From NCBI RefSeq assembly GCF_020509005.1, contig NC_063012.1, positions 8,432,001-8,496,000 on the forward strand: a stretch of 64,000 nucleotides of DNA, written 5' to 3'. Shown here piece after piece: positions 20,715 to 31,860 of this stretch. Below the pieces are notes generated by a model. The model saw nothing but the letters and a program-made list of their open reading frames with translations. It was not told the origin of the DNA and did not search any database. A program made the position numbers and the translations under genes. Source of the DNA: Fulvia fulva. Taxonomy: Eukaryota; Ascomycota; Dothideomycetes; Mycosphaerellales; Mycosphaerellaceae. The number at the start of each line of letters is the position of its first letter. The stretch's first letter is position 1.

Positions 20715-21368
20715 TCACATCAAAAACTTGGGCCTCGATGTCTTAGGTGCCTCGTTGTTGCTGTCTGGAGAATGTTGGGCCATTTCCTTCGCTCGGGTCT
20801 TCTCTTCATCTTTCAGCCTCCTTTCTTCAGCCTTTGCGGCACGCTTCGCATCTCTCTTCTTCCGCCCTTCCCACAGCATATCCGTATTCTCCAGCTCCTG
20901 CATCACTTGCTCCCACTCCTTTTCCTGTTCAGGGTCACCAGTGCCGAGCGCCTTCTTCACGTCGACGTCTTCTCCATTCTGCACTTTCTGTACGACGTCG
21001 CGTAGCAGTTCCAGCTTCGCGTCTGTCTGGCGGGTGAAGTTCAGCATCTCCCTTCGAATGCCGATAATGTTGATGGCATTGGAGCCAACGAAAATGCCCA
21101 GGAACAGGAAGATGAGGCCAGTGCGTCGCTCGTCTGCGCCAGCATCGCGGATCTCTGCCCTGCGTACAGCTGCCGCCTTGCTAGCAGGCCGCCGCAAGAA
21201 GCTCGGGATCAAAGATGAGCAGAAGGAGGGCGTTGCGACTCGCGGGAGGCATGACGCTTCGGCGTAGAAGAGATTTGTCGTTGCGCTGTACTGCCGTCGC
21301 AGACCAAGTGCCTGCACCCAGTGTGTGCATACATGACGCGGAGCCAGCAATGCTCTGGATGGTGCCAT
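20715..21368 (-). CDS. hypothetical mitochondrial-type membrane protein
   Basis: 217 residues from ATG at 21368 (MAPSRALLAPRHV); an upstream in-frame ATG at 21461 is less likely. The N-terminus is rich in Arg, Ala and Ser with few acids, like a mitochondrial presequence. One membrane span follows (GLIFLFLGIFVGSNAINIIGI, residues about 84-104). The rest is a highly charged helical region, probably coiled coil, with alternating Lys/Arg and Glu (KKRDAKRAAKAEERRLKDEE). This layout fits single-span inner-membrane assembly factors, but I cannot name the family. Its start faces that of the separase gene, 228 bp away. Confidence 0.65.
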   Translation of the reverse strand: MAPSRALLAPRHVCTHWVQALGLRRQYSATTNLFYAEASCLPRVATPSFCSSLIPSFLRRPASKAAAVRRAEIRDAGADERRTGLIFLFLGIFVGSNAINIIGIRREMLNFTRQTDAKLELLRDVVQKVQNGEDVDVKKALGTGDPEQEKEWEQVMQELENTDMLWEGRKKRDAKRAAKAEERRLKDEEKTRAKEMAQHSPDSNNEAPKTSRPKFLM

Positions 21369-21595
21369 GATGGATGTACCGTCTGATCGATGTCGGTCCT
21401 CACGTGCAAACATGTTCCAGATCTGGAGCGAGAAAGCTAGTGGAATATTCTTGGCCGGCACGCCGGGCGTATCCGTAGCAACACCCGCCCGGCATGGCGA
21501 GCATAATACATGGCATTCAATGCTCTTCCACCACGACGCGGGCCGTCTGTGCGTGCATCAGTGGAAATGTCTATTTGACCCGTCGAAACGAGCGC

Positions 21596-24500
21596 ATGGC
21601 GACAGCGGCCGCAGCGGAGGCAGTGAAGGCGGCCATCACGAGTGGCGGCGCTTCCTCTGCCACCGTCACCACACTGCACACTTTACTCTGCGAGCCGTCG
21701 CCCCGGCCGGCTTCAGCCAAGACCGGAGCTGCATCAGCCTCCACAGCTCGACGCGCCATCACGAAACGGCCACCCACTCCGCCAGCACGGCGCACACCGA
21801 CTGCGCGAGGACGTCAGGCGCCCGAGGTCCAGGTCTTGGAGGATGTACCTGCGCCCGTGCCCGCGAAAGCACGATATGCGCTCGCCACCGAGATTGTCAA
21901 CATTACCTTGAAGCTCCTCACCGACGCCACGAAACCAGGACCACAACAGCAGCGAAGAGCATCGTCTGCACAGCGCCATTCGACTGCGAAACAGCCTTCT
22001 ACGCCATCGCACAAAGCGCTTCAGCTCCGGAGCGCCAATGCCACGCCCGTCCCGACATCGACGGGGAAGAAGCCACGATCTCAGCGGCGGCCATCTCAAG
22101 CCTCGGTGACAAGCACTTCACCCGGCTCGATCCATCTAGAATGTGTCGCCGCATGTGCAAGACTCGCGTTCTCATGCTTGCGATCCACGGACGTGAAGAC
22201 GTTGGGCATTCGCGAGCTTCCGCAATGGCACTTGGAAACTGGAATGCTTTCGCTGTGTGGCAAGCTATTGACCCTGGACCATCGTGCACTTGCTGCTAAG
22301 CAGCTCCGTTCCGTCAAACACAGTCTGGAGACCGCGGCACGTGCTGTGCCTGGCTCTAGACCAGGCCCTGCTACTTCCGCAAAGCCCTCGCAGCATGCTT
22401 CTCACTGGAGTCTGCTCCTCCTCCACCGGCATGTACATGCTATGCCCTTGGTCCTTCCAACGCTGATCATTTATCAGCTGCACGTGATGCAGCTTCTTGT
22501 ACTCACCACTAGTGGATCCATTGTCGAGAGAGTTGCCGAACTCCTGTGCTCAGGGTCTCAGGAATCACCCGCTGGAACCATCCTACGACACGTTGAGAGT
22601 GGAGCGGATCCCATCAAAGCTGCGAAGCAACTAGAAACTCTCTCTCGAACCATGCTCCAACTGTGTCCCAGCATATCAGCAGCAGCAGATGAAAATTCCA
22701 GAGACAGAACTCTCTATGCAGCGCCTCTGTCCGTCTTTCGGCTGCAAGTGGCTTCATTATCACTTCAACGGGAGAGTAGGAGGCTCATGAAGCGACCAGA
22801 AGATACCGAGAAAGACGTCGTCGGGCCTTTCTCAAAATGCTTGTCCACACTCTTGCGTCGGACAAGCTCGCGCGGCGATGCGGAAAAGCTACTGGAGACG
22901 TGTACGGCAAGCTATCGATCCTTGGGCTGCGACGCCCACGAGACGAGCGATAGTACTGGCGCCGGGTTCACGGTACTGATCACACTTTCCAGGATAGCGC
23001 AGCTGGCGGGATCGCAAGAGCAATCGACTTACTATGCAGACCTGGCTCTTACGCAATGCCACAAGCTTGAAATGAGCCATGCACGTTACATTGCGGCTTC
23101 AATCAGACGAGGATGTGCAGAATTGGCAACGCCCCACGAGATGTCTTCTGGGATGTCCGATCAGCAGGATCTGAAGACTATCGTCGAGAGCCTACAGAAG
23201 GACTTGTCTGGCACCTCGTCCGACTACGAGATGCTGCTGTTGGAACTGGCGCAAGTAGTCAGACTCAACTCTCGTAATGACACACAACTGGAAGAACAAA
23301 AGCGCTTACTATGCGCCGCAGCAGCTTTCGCGTCGCGATACGTACGGTTATGTCCTGGAAAGCATGTAGCAACTGCTCAGGAGATTGTGCATTTGGCGTT
23401 GTCCAAGTGCGGCTCGGGCGAGGATGTGACCTCTTGGGTCAGCTCGGACACCGCGTCAGTCATGATCAAGTCTGGCGCCCTTCGCCGGCTCACGGACAAG
23501 GCATCTTCCTCTCCTCTCGCACTACTCTGCTGCTCTTCCGGTACTGCTATAGCCTTCGGCAGAATCCTCAAGATTCTGGTGACGAAAGCTATCATATCTG
23601 GTCCGGAAAAGAGTGCAAGCTGTGTTGTGGATGACGATGGCCTGGAGACAGCAGAGCGAGGCACCCTGCTCGAGTTGCAACTCAAGAACTCACTAGATCT
23701 AGCGCACAAGCCAAAATACAGACAGGCTTTGTCCAAGCTCGTGCAGGAGCTTGTGCGGAGACTGTCAAAGACATACGATGCGGCTGTATTCCCGATACGA
23801 CGAGCCAGACTATCAGCGCTGGTCCTGCGTGTTCGCGAAGAGTATCCTGAGCTTCTGCCACCACACACAATTGCGGTCTTGAGCAAAGCGACGCTCGACA
23901 ACATTACAGACTTAGCCAAGGACGAAGGTCTCAAGCGCTACCTATTGGATGTTCGTGCCACTTTGAACCTGTCGCGAGCTTTCTGCGATGGTCGCCCTTC
24001 GTCCACAGAGTTGCACTCCGCCCTGGAGACATGGAACACATTGCTCGAAAAAGCGGATGATCCGGCAGACATCGACAGTGCGATAGACAATCCGACTGTG
24101 CTCATAGCACAGCTGATCTCTCTAGAGGAGTACTTAGGAATGCTCGGCGATGATGTATCACGCCTGTCTGTCAGCACCTTGCTTCATAAGTGCACACAAT
24201 TACGTGGCGTTGCCACAGAGCAATGTGGCAGCGCAAGCAAGCTCGCACGGGTACACATGATTCTTGGAAATGCCGAGAAGGCAAGAGATGTGCTGCACTC
24301 GGCTTTGGTATCGCCTCTCGTCGACGAGACTGCACCATCTCTGGACTTGATTGAGTATCACCTTGCCAAGGCTGAGAGTACGCTTCTGCTTGATCAGGTG
24401 GATGAATGTCGCGGGGCTTTGACAAACGCATATCAAGCACGTCAAAGGCTACCTCCTCAAGCCGTCAGGTCTTCACAGTCGCAGCATTACAAGGTGTTGC

Positions 24501-27500
24501 ACGGCAGAGCATGGTTGGTACAATCGCGCTTTCTGATGGCATCGGGCCTACCCCAGGACGCACTGCGTGCTGCAAAGCAAGCATCGAAGATCATGAACAG
24601 CATTTGGGCTACTCTAGAGCGTAATGATCATTCCGCGAAGCCCCCAGTCGTTGACGATGGAGAGGAGCCGAGAGATCCGCCTGCCGATGCTTTGTCCACC
24701 AAAGTCAGCAAGCTCAATCTTAAGCCAGCAGCTCCGGGATCACACAAGAAAAACGAGCTTCGAGGTGCGTCGTTCTGGCCCGTTGTGCGAGCTCTCTGTG
24801 AGTCGACTTTACACCTTTCGGACATGTATGTACACCATGGGATCTATAACGAAGCAAACCACGCATCAGAACAAGCACTCAAGACTGCTGAAGCTGTAGG
24901 ATCATGGAGCTTACTGTCAGATGTCAGAGCTCATCGTGGTCTTTTCTTGGCGATTGCAGGTCGCTTCGAAGACTCCGAACTCTGTTTAGAGCAAGAGGAG
25001 ACAACAGAAGAGGCGCTGCTGTCATTAAGAAGCGCCCAGCGACGGAAAATAAAGGCAGCTGCTTGCGCACAGCGAGGCGAACCGAAAGCCGCCGTCACTC
25101 ACCTTCAAGAGGCCGGGAAGATCATAACGACAATGTTGTCGCAAGACATGACATCTGCAAGCATCGCGACGGATGAAACAAAGCCTCAGATCATCACTGA
25201 ACCGTCAGCCGCAAAGTCTAGACCTCCTGACGCTGCTAAGCCAGCGTCTGGAGCAAGAGCAGCGGCAGCATCGTCTCGTACCGCTCTCAAGAAATCCATC
25301 AAGTCCCGAGCCGCTCCCACGAAGCCTCTTATGAAGCCTAGAGCTATCTTAGAGGCTTCGGCAAAGCAAAATGCAGCCACAGCCATCCCTTATCTGCTGC
25401 GCAAGATCCAAGCTGAAATTGCCTTTAACACGGCTGCTATGGAGATCAAATACGGCAGTAACAGTTGCAGAGATACCAGTGAGCTTCAAGAACTTTACGC
25501 GGGCCAGTGCCATGGCATTCATTGGCGATCACTGGAACAGGAAGTGGTTCTGAGCAAAACCATCAAGTCTCTCGAGGCAGACTTCTCGCTTAGCGTTTTG
25601 ACCGAGTCGGTCTTGTCCTATCCTTCGCTTCAGCTACTTGATTCCACAGAAGTATCAACAACGTCAGCTACGGTCAAAGCACCGCCTAAGTCCTCAAGAT
25701 CTGCCGGCGGGGCTAAGAAGGTCGCTCCTACAGGATCATCATCCGCCAACATTTCGCCTTTGACAGCGTCTACCATACATGAAGAGTCGAGCGCCGTATT
25801 GTCGACTATCGAGGCACATAAGCAGTATGATCTATTGTCAACGACTTGCATGATCACGTCGGCCACCCCCACAACAAGGTCTCGGAGTAGTCTTGAGCTT
25901 GTCAAACCATTGTCCTTCGTAGATCAGGGCCGCATCCATGCTTCACAGAGCATGATGGCAGTAGCTTGCCTCGAGCGAGTTTCTAACAGCTCGTCTGACT
26001 CCTTTGCGTGGCCCAATGAACAACTCTCGATGCCCTCAACGCATGTAGCATCGGCATCTTTTCAGAGCGAGTACATCGACAATCTGCCACAGAGCTGGAC
26101 AGTGGTATCGCTGTGCCTCAGTGAGTCATGCGAGGAGCTCTGCATTGCCAGGTACCGAGGTTCGCAGGCTCCCGTGGTACTGCGCATACCATTTTCGCGT
26201 CAAAAGTCTGATGAGACCGAGGAAGAACCGTTCCTCTTCGAGGACGGAAAGTCTGAGCTGGAAGAAATCATTAGTCTCTCGAACTTCAGCTGCCACAGCA
26301 CCCTTGACACCAGCGCAAAAGGTGCCAAGACCAATTGGTGGGCTGAGCGCGAAGCACTAGACAGGAGAATGCACGAGCTTCTTATCAATATGGAGAATCT
26401 GTGGCTTGGTGGCTTTCGAGGCATCATGTCGCAACACGGCCGGAACCAGGAACAGCTTGATCGATTTAGAAAGGCGTTCGAGGCGATGCTGGACCGGCAT
26501 CTACCTTCACGACGAGGCTCGAAGCGCGGCTCGAAGAGACTTGTGCTTGATGATCAAATCCTCGAGCTCTTCGTTGGTCTTGGCAGTGATCAGGACGGCG
26601 AGCTGGAGCTGGACGAGCTGCTGGCAGAGCTGCTCTACTTCGTTGTAGACATTCTTCAGTTCAATGGAGAGCGCAATGCCTATGACGAGGTCGATATTGA
26701 TCGAATGGTGGTCGATGTACTCGATGCCATGAGGAGCTATCACGACTCAGATGAGAAGACGAGTGAAGGAGCACACCTCATCCTGGTGCTTGACCGACGC
26801 CTGCAAGCATTTCCGTGGGAGAGCTTGCCATGTTTTGAGCATGTCAGTGTCAGCAGAATGGACAGCATGCACTCTTTGCGGGACCGGATCATTGCAATGC
26901 GGCAGCAGGTCCAGGCGTCAAAGCTTACTGAGCAGGACCGCTACATCGTGCCTCGTTCGTCCGGCACTTACATTGTCAATCCAGGTGGCGATCTCAAGAG
27001 CACTGAGAGCATTCTGACACCAGAACTGTCACAGCTTGCGGCTTCCGAGGGTTCTGGTTGGAAGTCCATCGTCCGCCACGCGCCTAGCGAGGATGAGTTC
27101 AAATCCGCATTATCCTCGACATCGACCCTGCTGTACTTCGGTCATGGAGCCGGATCTCAGTACATTCGTCCGAGGACTGTCAGAAGGCTTGAGAAGTGTA
27201 GTGAGGTTGTGTGGCTCATGGGCTGCTCTTCGGGCGCAGTTACTGAGTACGGTAAATTGGAAGCGTTTGCTGTGCCTCTCACGTACATGCTAGCTGGCCA
27301 GACACAGCAAGCCCCGGAGCTTGAACCCGCACAATCCACAGGAAAGTGCATGTCCGTCCTAGCAACGCTGTGGGATGTCACCGACAAAGACATCGATCGC
27401 TTCTCGCTTGCGGTAGGCGAAGACTGGGGTTTATGGAAAGCCCCACAAGCTTCCACAAAGCTTCCCGCCAAGACGCCGCGAAAGAGGGAGAAAGTCGTTG

Positions 27501-27730
27501 CACCTTCGACGCCAGAGAAGACGTGTAAGACGCCGAAGACTCCGAAAGTCAAGAAGACCCCTGTACCTCCAAAGACGCCGGTCAGGAGTGGTAGTGTGTC
27601 GCGCGAAAGAGGGCAGAAGAAGATAAGTTTGGTGGAGGCTGTGGCGAGGAACCGAGATGCCTGTTACCTGAGGTATCTGAACGGTGCTGCGCCGGTGGTC
27701 TATGGTATACCAGTTTGGCTTGGCGATTAG
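21596..27730 (+). CDS. ESP1: separase (cohesin-cleaving cysteine protease, peptidase C50)
   Basis: A single exon of 2044 residues from ATG at 21596; a start at 21494 would add 34 residues. Separase cleaves the kleisin subunit of cohesin at anaphase. Most of the protein is a long alpha-helical, TPR-like superhelix with poor conservation. The C-terminal protease domain is diagnostic: LVLDRRLQAFPWESLP near 1730, the catalytic His in YFGHGAGSQY (His1850), and the catalytic Cys in WLMGCSSGAVTEYG (Cys1877). Both residues are intact. Near the end is a Lys/Thr/Pro-rich stretch with repeated KTP units, then the conserved terminal segment YLNGAAPVVYGIPVWLG. The Thr/Pro stretch could be a target of cyclin-dependent kinase. 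Size and layout match fungal separases (BimB/Cut1). Confidence 0.95.
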   Translation: MATAAAAEAVKAAITSGGASSATVTTLHTLLCEPSPRPASAKTGAASASTARRAITKRPPTPPARRTPTARGRQAPEVQVLEDVPAPVPAKARYALATEIVNITLKLLTDATKPGPQQQRRASSAQRHSTAKQPSTPSHKALQLRSANATPVPTSTGKKPRSQRRPSQASVTSTSPGSIHLECVAACARLAFSCLRSTDVKTLGIRELPQWHLETGMLSLCGKLLTLDHRALAAKQLRSVKHSLETAARAVPGSRPGPATSAKPSQHASHWSLLLLHRHVHAMPLVLPTLIIYQLHVMQLLVLTTSGSIVERVAELLCSGSQESPAGTILRHVESGADPIKAAKQLETLSRTMLQLCPSISAAADENSRDRTLYAAPLSVFRLQVASLSLQRESRRLMKRPEDTEKDVVGPFSKCLSTLLRRTSSRGDAEKLLETCTASYRSLGCDAHETSDSTGAGFTVLITLSRIAQLAGSQEQSTYYADLALTQCHKLEMSHARYIAASIRRGCAELATPHEMSSGMSDQQDLKTIVESLQKDLSGTSSDYEMLLLELAQVVRLNSRNDTQLEEQKRLLCAAAAFASRYVRLCPGKHVATAQEIVHLALSKCGSGEDVTSWVSSDTASVMIKSGALRRLTDKASSSPLALLCCSSGTAIAFGRILKILVTKAIISGPEKSASCVVDDDGLETAERGTLLELQLKNSLDLAHKPKYRQALSKLVQELVRRLSKTYDAAVFPIRRARLSALVLRVREEYPELLPPHTIAVLSKATLDNITDLAKDEGLKRYLLDVRATLNLSRAFCDGRPSSTELHSALETWNTLLEKADDPADIDSAIDNPTVLIAQLISLEEYLGMLGDDVSRLSVSTLLHKCTQLRGVATEQCGSASKLARVHMILGNAEKARDVLHSALVSPLVDETAPSLDLIEYHLAKAESTLLLDQVDECRGALTNAYQARQRLPPQAVRSSQSQHYKVLHGRAWLVQSRFLMASGLPQDALRAAKQASKIMNSIWATLERNDHSAKPPVVDDGEEPRDPPADALSTKVSKLNLKPAAPGSHKKNELRGASFWPVVRALCESTLHLSDMYVHHGIYNEANHASEQALKTAEAVGSWSLLSDVRAHRGLFLAIAGRFEDSELCLEQEETTEEALLSLRSAQRRKIKAAACAQRGEPKAAVTHLQEAGKIITTMLSQDMTSASIATDETKPQIITEPSAAKSRPPDAAKPASGARAAAASSRTALKKSIKSRAAPTKPLMKPRAILEASAKQNAATAIPYLLRKIQAEIAFNTAAMEIKYGSNSCRDTSELQELYAGQCHGIHWRSLEQEVVLSKTIKSLEADFSLSVLTESVLSYPSLQLLDSTEVSTTSATVKAPPKSSRSAGGAKKVAPTGSSSANISPLTASTIHEESSAVLSTIEAHKQYDLLSTTCMITSATPTTRSRSSLELVKPLSFVDQGRIHASQSMMAVACLERVSNSSSDSFAWPNEQLSMPSTHVASASFQSEYIDNLPQSWTVVSLCLSESCEELCIARYRGSQAPVVLRIPFSRQKSDETEEEPFLFEDGKSELEEIISLSNFSCHSTLDTSAKGAKTNWWAEREALDRRMHELLINMENLWLGGFRGIMSQHGRNQEQLDRFRKAFEAMLDRHLPSRRGSKRGSKRLVLDDQILELFVGLGSDQDGELELDELLAELLYFVVDILQFNGERNAYDEVDIDRMVVDVLDAMRSYHDSDEKTSEGAHLILVLDRRLQAFPWESLPCFEHVSVSRMDSMHSLRDRIIAMRQQVQASKLTEQDRYIVPRSSGTYIVNPGGDLKSTESILTPELSQLAASEGSGWKSIVRHAPSEDEFKSALSSTSTLLYFGHGAGSQYIRPRTVRRLEKCSEVVWLMGCSSGAVTEYGKLEAFAVPLTYMLAGQTQQAPELEPAQSTGKCMSVLATLWDVTDKDIDRFSLAVGEDWGLWKAPQASTKLPAKTPRKREKVVAPSTPEKTCKTPKTPKVKKTPVPPKTPVRSGSVSRERGQKKISLVEAVARNRDACYLRYLNGAAPVVYGIPVWLGD

Positions 27731-29073
27731 ATACTGTCCGCAAAATGTTGAAGCGTTTGAGCAAGGCGTTGGAACGGTATAGCTTGAAGCATGATATAAC
27801 CTCAGAATTATAGTAATATGCTCCGAGCTATACAGTTCAAGAGTTACGTCTTCTTCGCTATTTCTGTGTTCCCTGAGAGAAATTTCGAGGCTGCTTTTGC
27901 TGCGGTTGCGTGCGACTCCAAAGCTATATATGTGACTACGATCCATGTAAACTTGACAGTCGGCATTGGTCTAATGGTATAGATGCTTACTTCCGCCCAG
28001 GAAAGCACTGATAAGATATGGGTCCGCCTTCTGACCTTGGTCCAAGCAGTGACACAATTGCTTGCTTCAGCTCAAATGCGTCATCCCACAGCGATTAGGT
28101 GGATGCCGATTGTTTTGCATCATCCATCCTGATACAAAGATAACTTCGAGATTCTAGTTTCCGTTATATTCCAAGCTGGGTGAGGCATGTATCTTCGCTG
28201 TACCTCCGTTCTGCTTCATCACCACCTTATCGTGCCCCTGATCCTCCCTCTATGCCCTCTGCCGACCACTTCTGGGTGGACCTGTGGGTCAGACACAGCC
28301 TCCCTTTGACGCCAGCGAGCCCAGTATCGTCTCCGTCATCGAGACACAGCTCGTTTCTGCCGCAGCTTCAATCCTCTCAGATAATTTGACAATCCGACAG
28401 AAGTTCGTCGATGCGACAGAATAATTACAATGTCTTGGCATCACATGCGACCTTTGCGGCATTGAAACTCCGAAGCAAAAGTAAAGCGACCAGGTCAAAA
28501 TGACTCAGCATTCCATCAGAGCCATTCTGGAGTTGCAAGCCTTGTCGAGGGAATAAGTAAAAGTGCGAGGTCGCTACTGGACCAATCATGATAACTTTGC
28601 TATTTAGCCAGGACAGGAGTCTTCCACTTTGCTGCTGCTTCGTGGTCGAGGTGGTGTTGTGCGGACTCCAGGTGGCTACACAGTGGCGCATTACTAGCAT
28701 ACCAGGATCGCAAAGCTTCATGATCGCATAGAAAGGAGGAGATCCATGGTCGTGTGAAAGAGTAGCAAGCACCAAGCGGAACGATACTCGTGTAGCGAAG
28801 AGCGCGTGCATTGCTCGGTGTTTCAGCTTATGGGAGCTCACAGCAATCGATCCTAATGGTCACTTTCGCAAACCGGTACAGCACAGATAGAAATGGTCAT
28901 GACTCTTTAGTGAGGAAGCGGACTAAAGGTTATGATATTGTCACAAAAAAGGCGCTCTGGTATCTCATAAAATTGAATCCGTCTGTTGGCGGAGGGTGCT
29001 GTATCACCCATCTGTCCTATCCTGGTCTCAAAGCCTTACAAAGACGAAGCCACCCTGGCTCGCTTCCGTGCCA
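27731..29073. other. intergenic region of about 1.3 kb
   Basis: It lies between the convergent ends of the separase and capping-enzyme genes. A tRNA-Gly-like A-box sequence occurs near 27968 but lacks a proper anticodon arm and B box (see rejected). The open frames at 28180-28389 plus and 28425-28841 minus have no recognisable protein character. I see no repeat. Confidence 0.45.
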
Positions 29074-31860
29074 CTATTGCGGAACAGGCCCTCTAGCCTG
29101 CTTCATCAGGAGCGTTAAATTGTCGACAAAGCCTTCTACAACAGGCATGTAAGCATTCGGCCGTCCTGTCGCAGCAAGGGCAGCTTGGTCACGAGCCACA
29201 TTCGCGTCCAGTTCTAGTTCCAGTTCGTATGTAGGATCCATTCCTGGCGTGTCCACACGCGTCAAGTCGATTGAGAAGGTGTTGTTCAAGTGCTTGTAGG
29301 AGACTCTGTCCTTGTTACGGCCAGGCTTTCTCTTCTCCGGGCGGGGTTCGTTGGTGAGCGCCATTGGATCCACGTCTTCGCCCATGAAGTTGACTTCAAG
29401 ATTCATCGAGATCCGGATGTCGTAGTGACCGTTGGCGCCATAGATGTGTAAGTCGTCACTATAGTAGGTTAGCATTTGGTCTTCCAGCAGCTTGAGATCC
29501 ACTCACGCTATCTTGACCTTCACGATGCGAGCGACAACGCTACCAGTCTTGTTTTCGGTGGTTGTGCGAAGGCTGAGCTCGCGCCCGCGTCTGCCAGCAT
29601 TCCGGTGAGCTGCGTCAGGCAGTAAGTCATGACCCGCTTTGCTCAGGGGCTCAAAGGAGTCTGTTTCCCTGGTGTGCTTGTATTGGAGCTTCTGCCGGCC
29701 CGGCTCCTTTGCTGCCCTCTCAGTCGCTTCGTTCAGAAATTGGTTCATGTGCTTGTGCTCATCCGCGTTCATCTTGGTTTCGAAGTTCACAGGACATTTT
29801 GGGTGCAGTACACACGCATTCTGGATGGGAAGATAGAACCGGTTTCCATCCTCGCCTCGTAATGTTCCGACCTTCGCTTCGATTTCGATGGTACCTCTCC
29901 GAACATCGCGACCAATGTCAGCATTCGCTCGAAAGTTATGAAAGAGCCAGTCCGCTACCACTGTGTTAAGTTGGGGGAGTGGCTTGTTCCAGTCGATTGA
30001 TTTCTCCCATGGCATGCCAAGAATGTGTCGAGCGTTGAGAAGATCATCGTCCAGCGGCGGGTTCCGATCCCAAGGCTTGTCGGAAGCTCCGTTGAGCTGA
30101 GGTGGCAGCTGCCCGTTCGGTTGCTGCGGTACTTGATGGTCGTGATCTTGGCCAGGCGCGAGGGTCTGCGGAGGAGCTTGTTGCACTCGTGGCGCCGAAA
30201 CCTCCCTACTATTTGGCGCAATGCCGAACTCTCGAGATCTGGGATTGCTTGGGTGCAAATGCGCCCAGATCGGCCGCTCTCGATGTTTCCGGATCCTGCC
30301 ACGCTTTGCGGGAGGCTCGACAACGGACTCGGAGTCTGCGGGACGCTTCAGAGGCGGTCTCGCTTCGGCGGCTTCTGATGCTGACATGTCGCTGGAGCGT
30401 TGGTGGGACAGACGGTGACCAGGCACCCCTTCGGATTGTGACTGTGAGCTGTAGTGTACGGATGAAGCAGGTGTTAGTGGTTGTTCCTGCTTGATGTTAC
30501 CCTGAGATTGCTCGTGCGATCTTGACGAGACTGCTGATGGTGCAGGAGATGGTCGTGAATAGTTTTGTGATTGTGCCGTGTCCAGTGTCGGAGGCGCAGC
30601 TTGAGTAAGTCCGCCGTTCTGCGCCTGGTGATGTTGTTGTTGCGCATGTGATGTCGGAGCAAGCAAATGGCTCATTGGCATCTTTTGATGTTGGTGCTGA
30701 AGCGGGATCTTATTGTCCGGCTGAGACAAAGAGTTTCCATTCACAGGTTGCGCCGGCCATGAGCTAGATGTTTGCAAAGACGCTTGTGAGACCTCACTAG
30801 TCGAGTAGGAGGGCTGTGGCTGTGCATGACTGTGTGTCGGTCCGTGATTAGGTATCACTGGGTGCGGCGCCACACTGACACCCGGCTGTAATGAACTTCG
30901 TGCACTGTGCACCTCTTGCTGGCTGCTTTGTCGCGAACCAAGCGATGGTGGTCGCGGTTGAGTCTTGGGACTCACAGACTCACTCTTTTCACGAGTGTGG
31001 TCAAGCGAAGTGCGGTAGTGATCGCTCGTTCTTCGCTGTTGAGGCGATGGCCGACTGTATGCCGCTGGCGATGCAATCGCTTGACCTATCGATTGATGAT
31101 GGTGTGCCGGCGAGTTCGTCATCATGCCGTTGGAAGTGCCAGAGAACGTTCGCGAGTGATAGGGGCTGGTCATGTCCAACTGGGGGTTGGAATGTCTTTG
31201 GGGTAATTGAGGTGGTCCCAGTGGAGTCGACGGTTGCGAGGAGTGATAGTGGTGCGGCGGCGGTGGTTGCTGTGGAGGAGGATGACCCATCATGGCCATC
31301 GGGCTCTGACGCATTGAGTGTGGTGTCTGACTGTGGTGCGAGGATGGAGTCGGAGAGAGAGAGGGATGCGCATTGTGAGGCCGGGAGAACTGGCCAGCAG
31401 ATGGAGACGGCTGGGCAAAGCCATGGCTCGGCGGACGCGCACCTGGCGTCGTCGCCGAATGTGCATCGTAGGGTCTGTACTGCTGCTGCATCTGAAGAGG
31501 AGGGTAGCGAGGCTGCGCTGATACCGGACTTTGCGCCGGTTGTTGCTGTTGAGGAAAGGGATACTGTCCACCACCAGGAGCGTGTGATGAAGTCTGCAGA
31601 GGCGTCAGACCTCTACTCTGCGGCTGGCCTGGTGGCCCGATCGATGCTGAAGGCGGACCGTACAGTGGTGTCGCCTGGCCCGGTCGTGGGTGTCCATAGC
31701 CAGGTCCCCCGCCAGCATATGCGCCATTCTGCGCTGGGCCGGGAGTCACCTGCGGCGCGCTCCCTCTACTGGAGGCCGGAGGAGAGCTCTGTGATCCGGT
31801 CGATGACTTCTTCGCCGGCGCGGCTCCCTCCCCATCGTTCATCAATGCCGATAAGTCCAT
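29074..31860 (-). CDS. CET1: mRNA-capping enzyme subunit beta, RNA 5'-triphosphatase
   Basis: Exons, in transcript order, 31860..29507 and 29458..29074 give 912 residues; the 48-nt intron has GTGAGT and TAG. The enzyme removes the gamma-phosphate of nascent mRNA before guanylylation. It belongs to the metal-dependent tunnel-fold family of fungi. The two metal-binding glutamate strands are visible: IEIEAKVGTL at about 658 and YELELELD at about 862. The splice joins ARIVKVKIA to DDLHIYGANGHYDIRIS, continuing the barrel. The first 560 residues are a very long low-complexity region rich in Gln, Pro, Ser and His, followed by a basic stretch (AKRGRIRKHRE) just before the catalytic domain. The long disordered N-terminus is common in filamentous fungi; yeast Cet1 is shorter. 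Strong assignment. Confidence 0.93.

Noticed and set aside
27962..28035. tRNA-Gly-like sequence: GGTCTAATGGTAT A-box pattern after the separase gene
   Set aside because: The anticodon loop lacks U33, the anticodon stem does not pair well, and there is no proper GGTTCGA B box. At most a decayed tRNA remnant.
28425..28841. 138-codon minus-strand frame in the separase/CET1 intergenic region
   Set aside because: No recognisable composition, motif or splice partner; consistent with chance in non-coding DNA.
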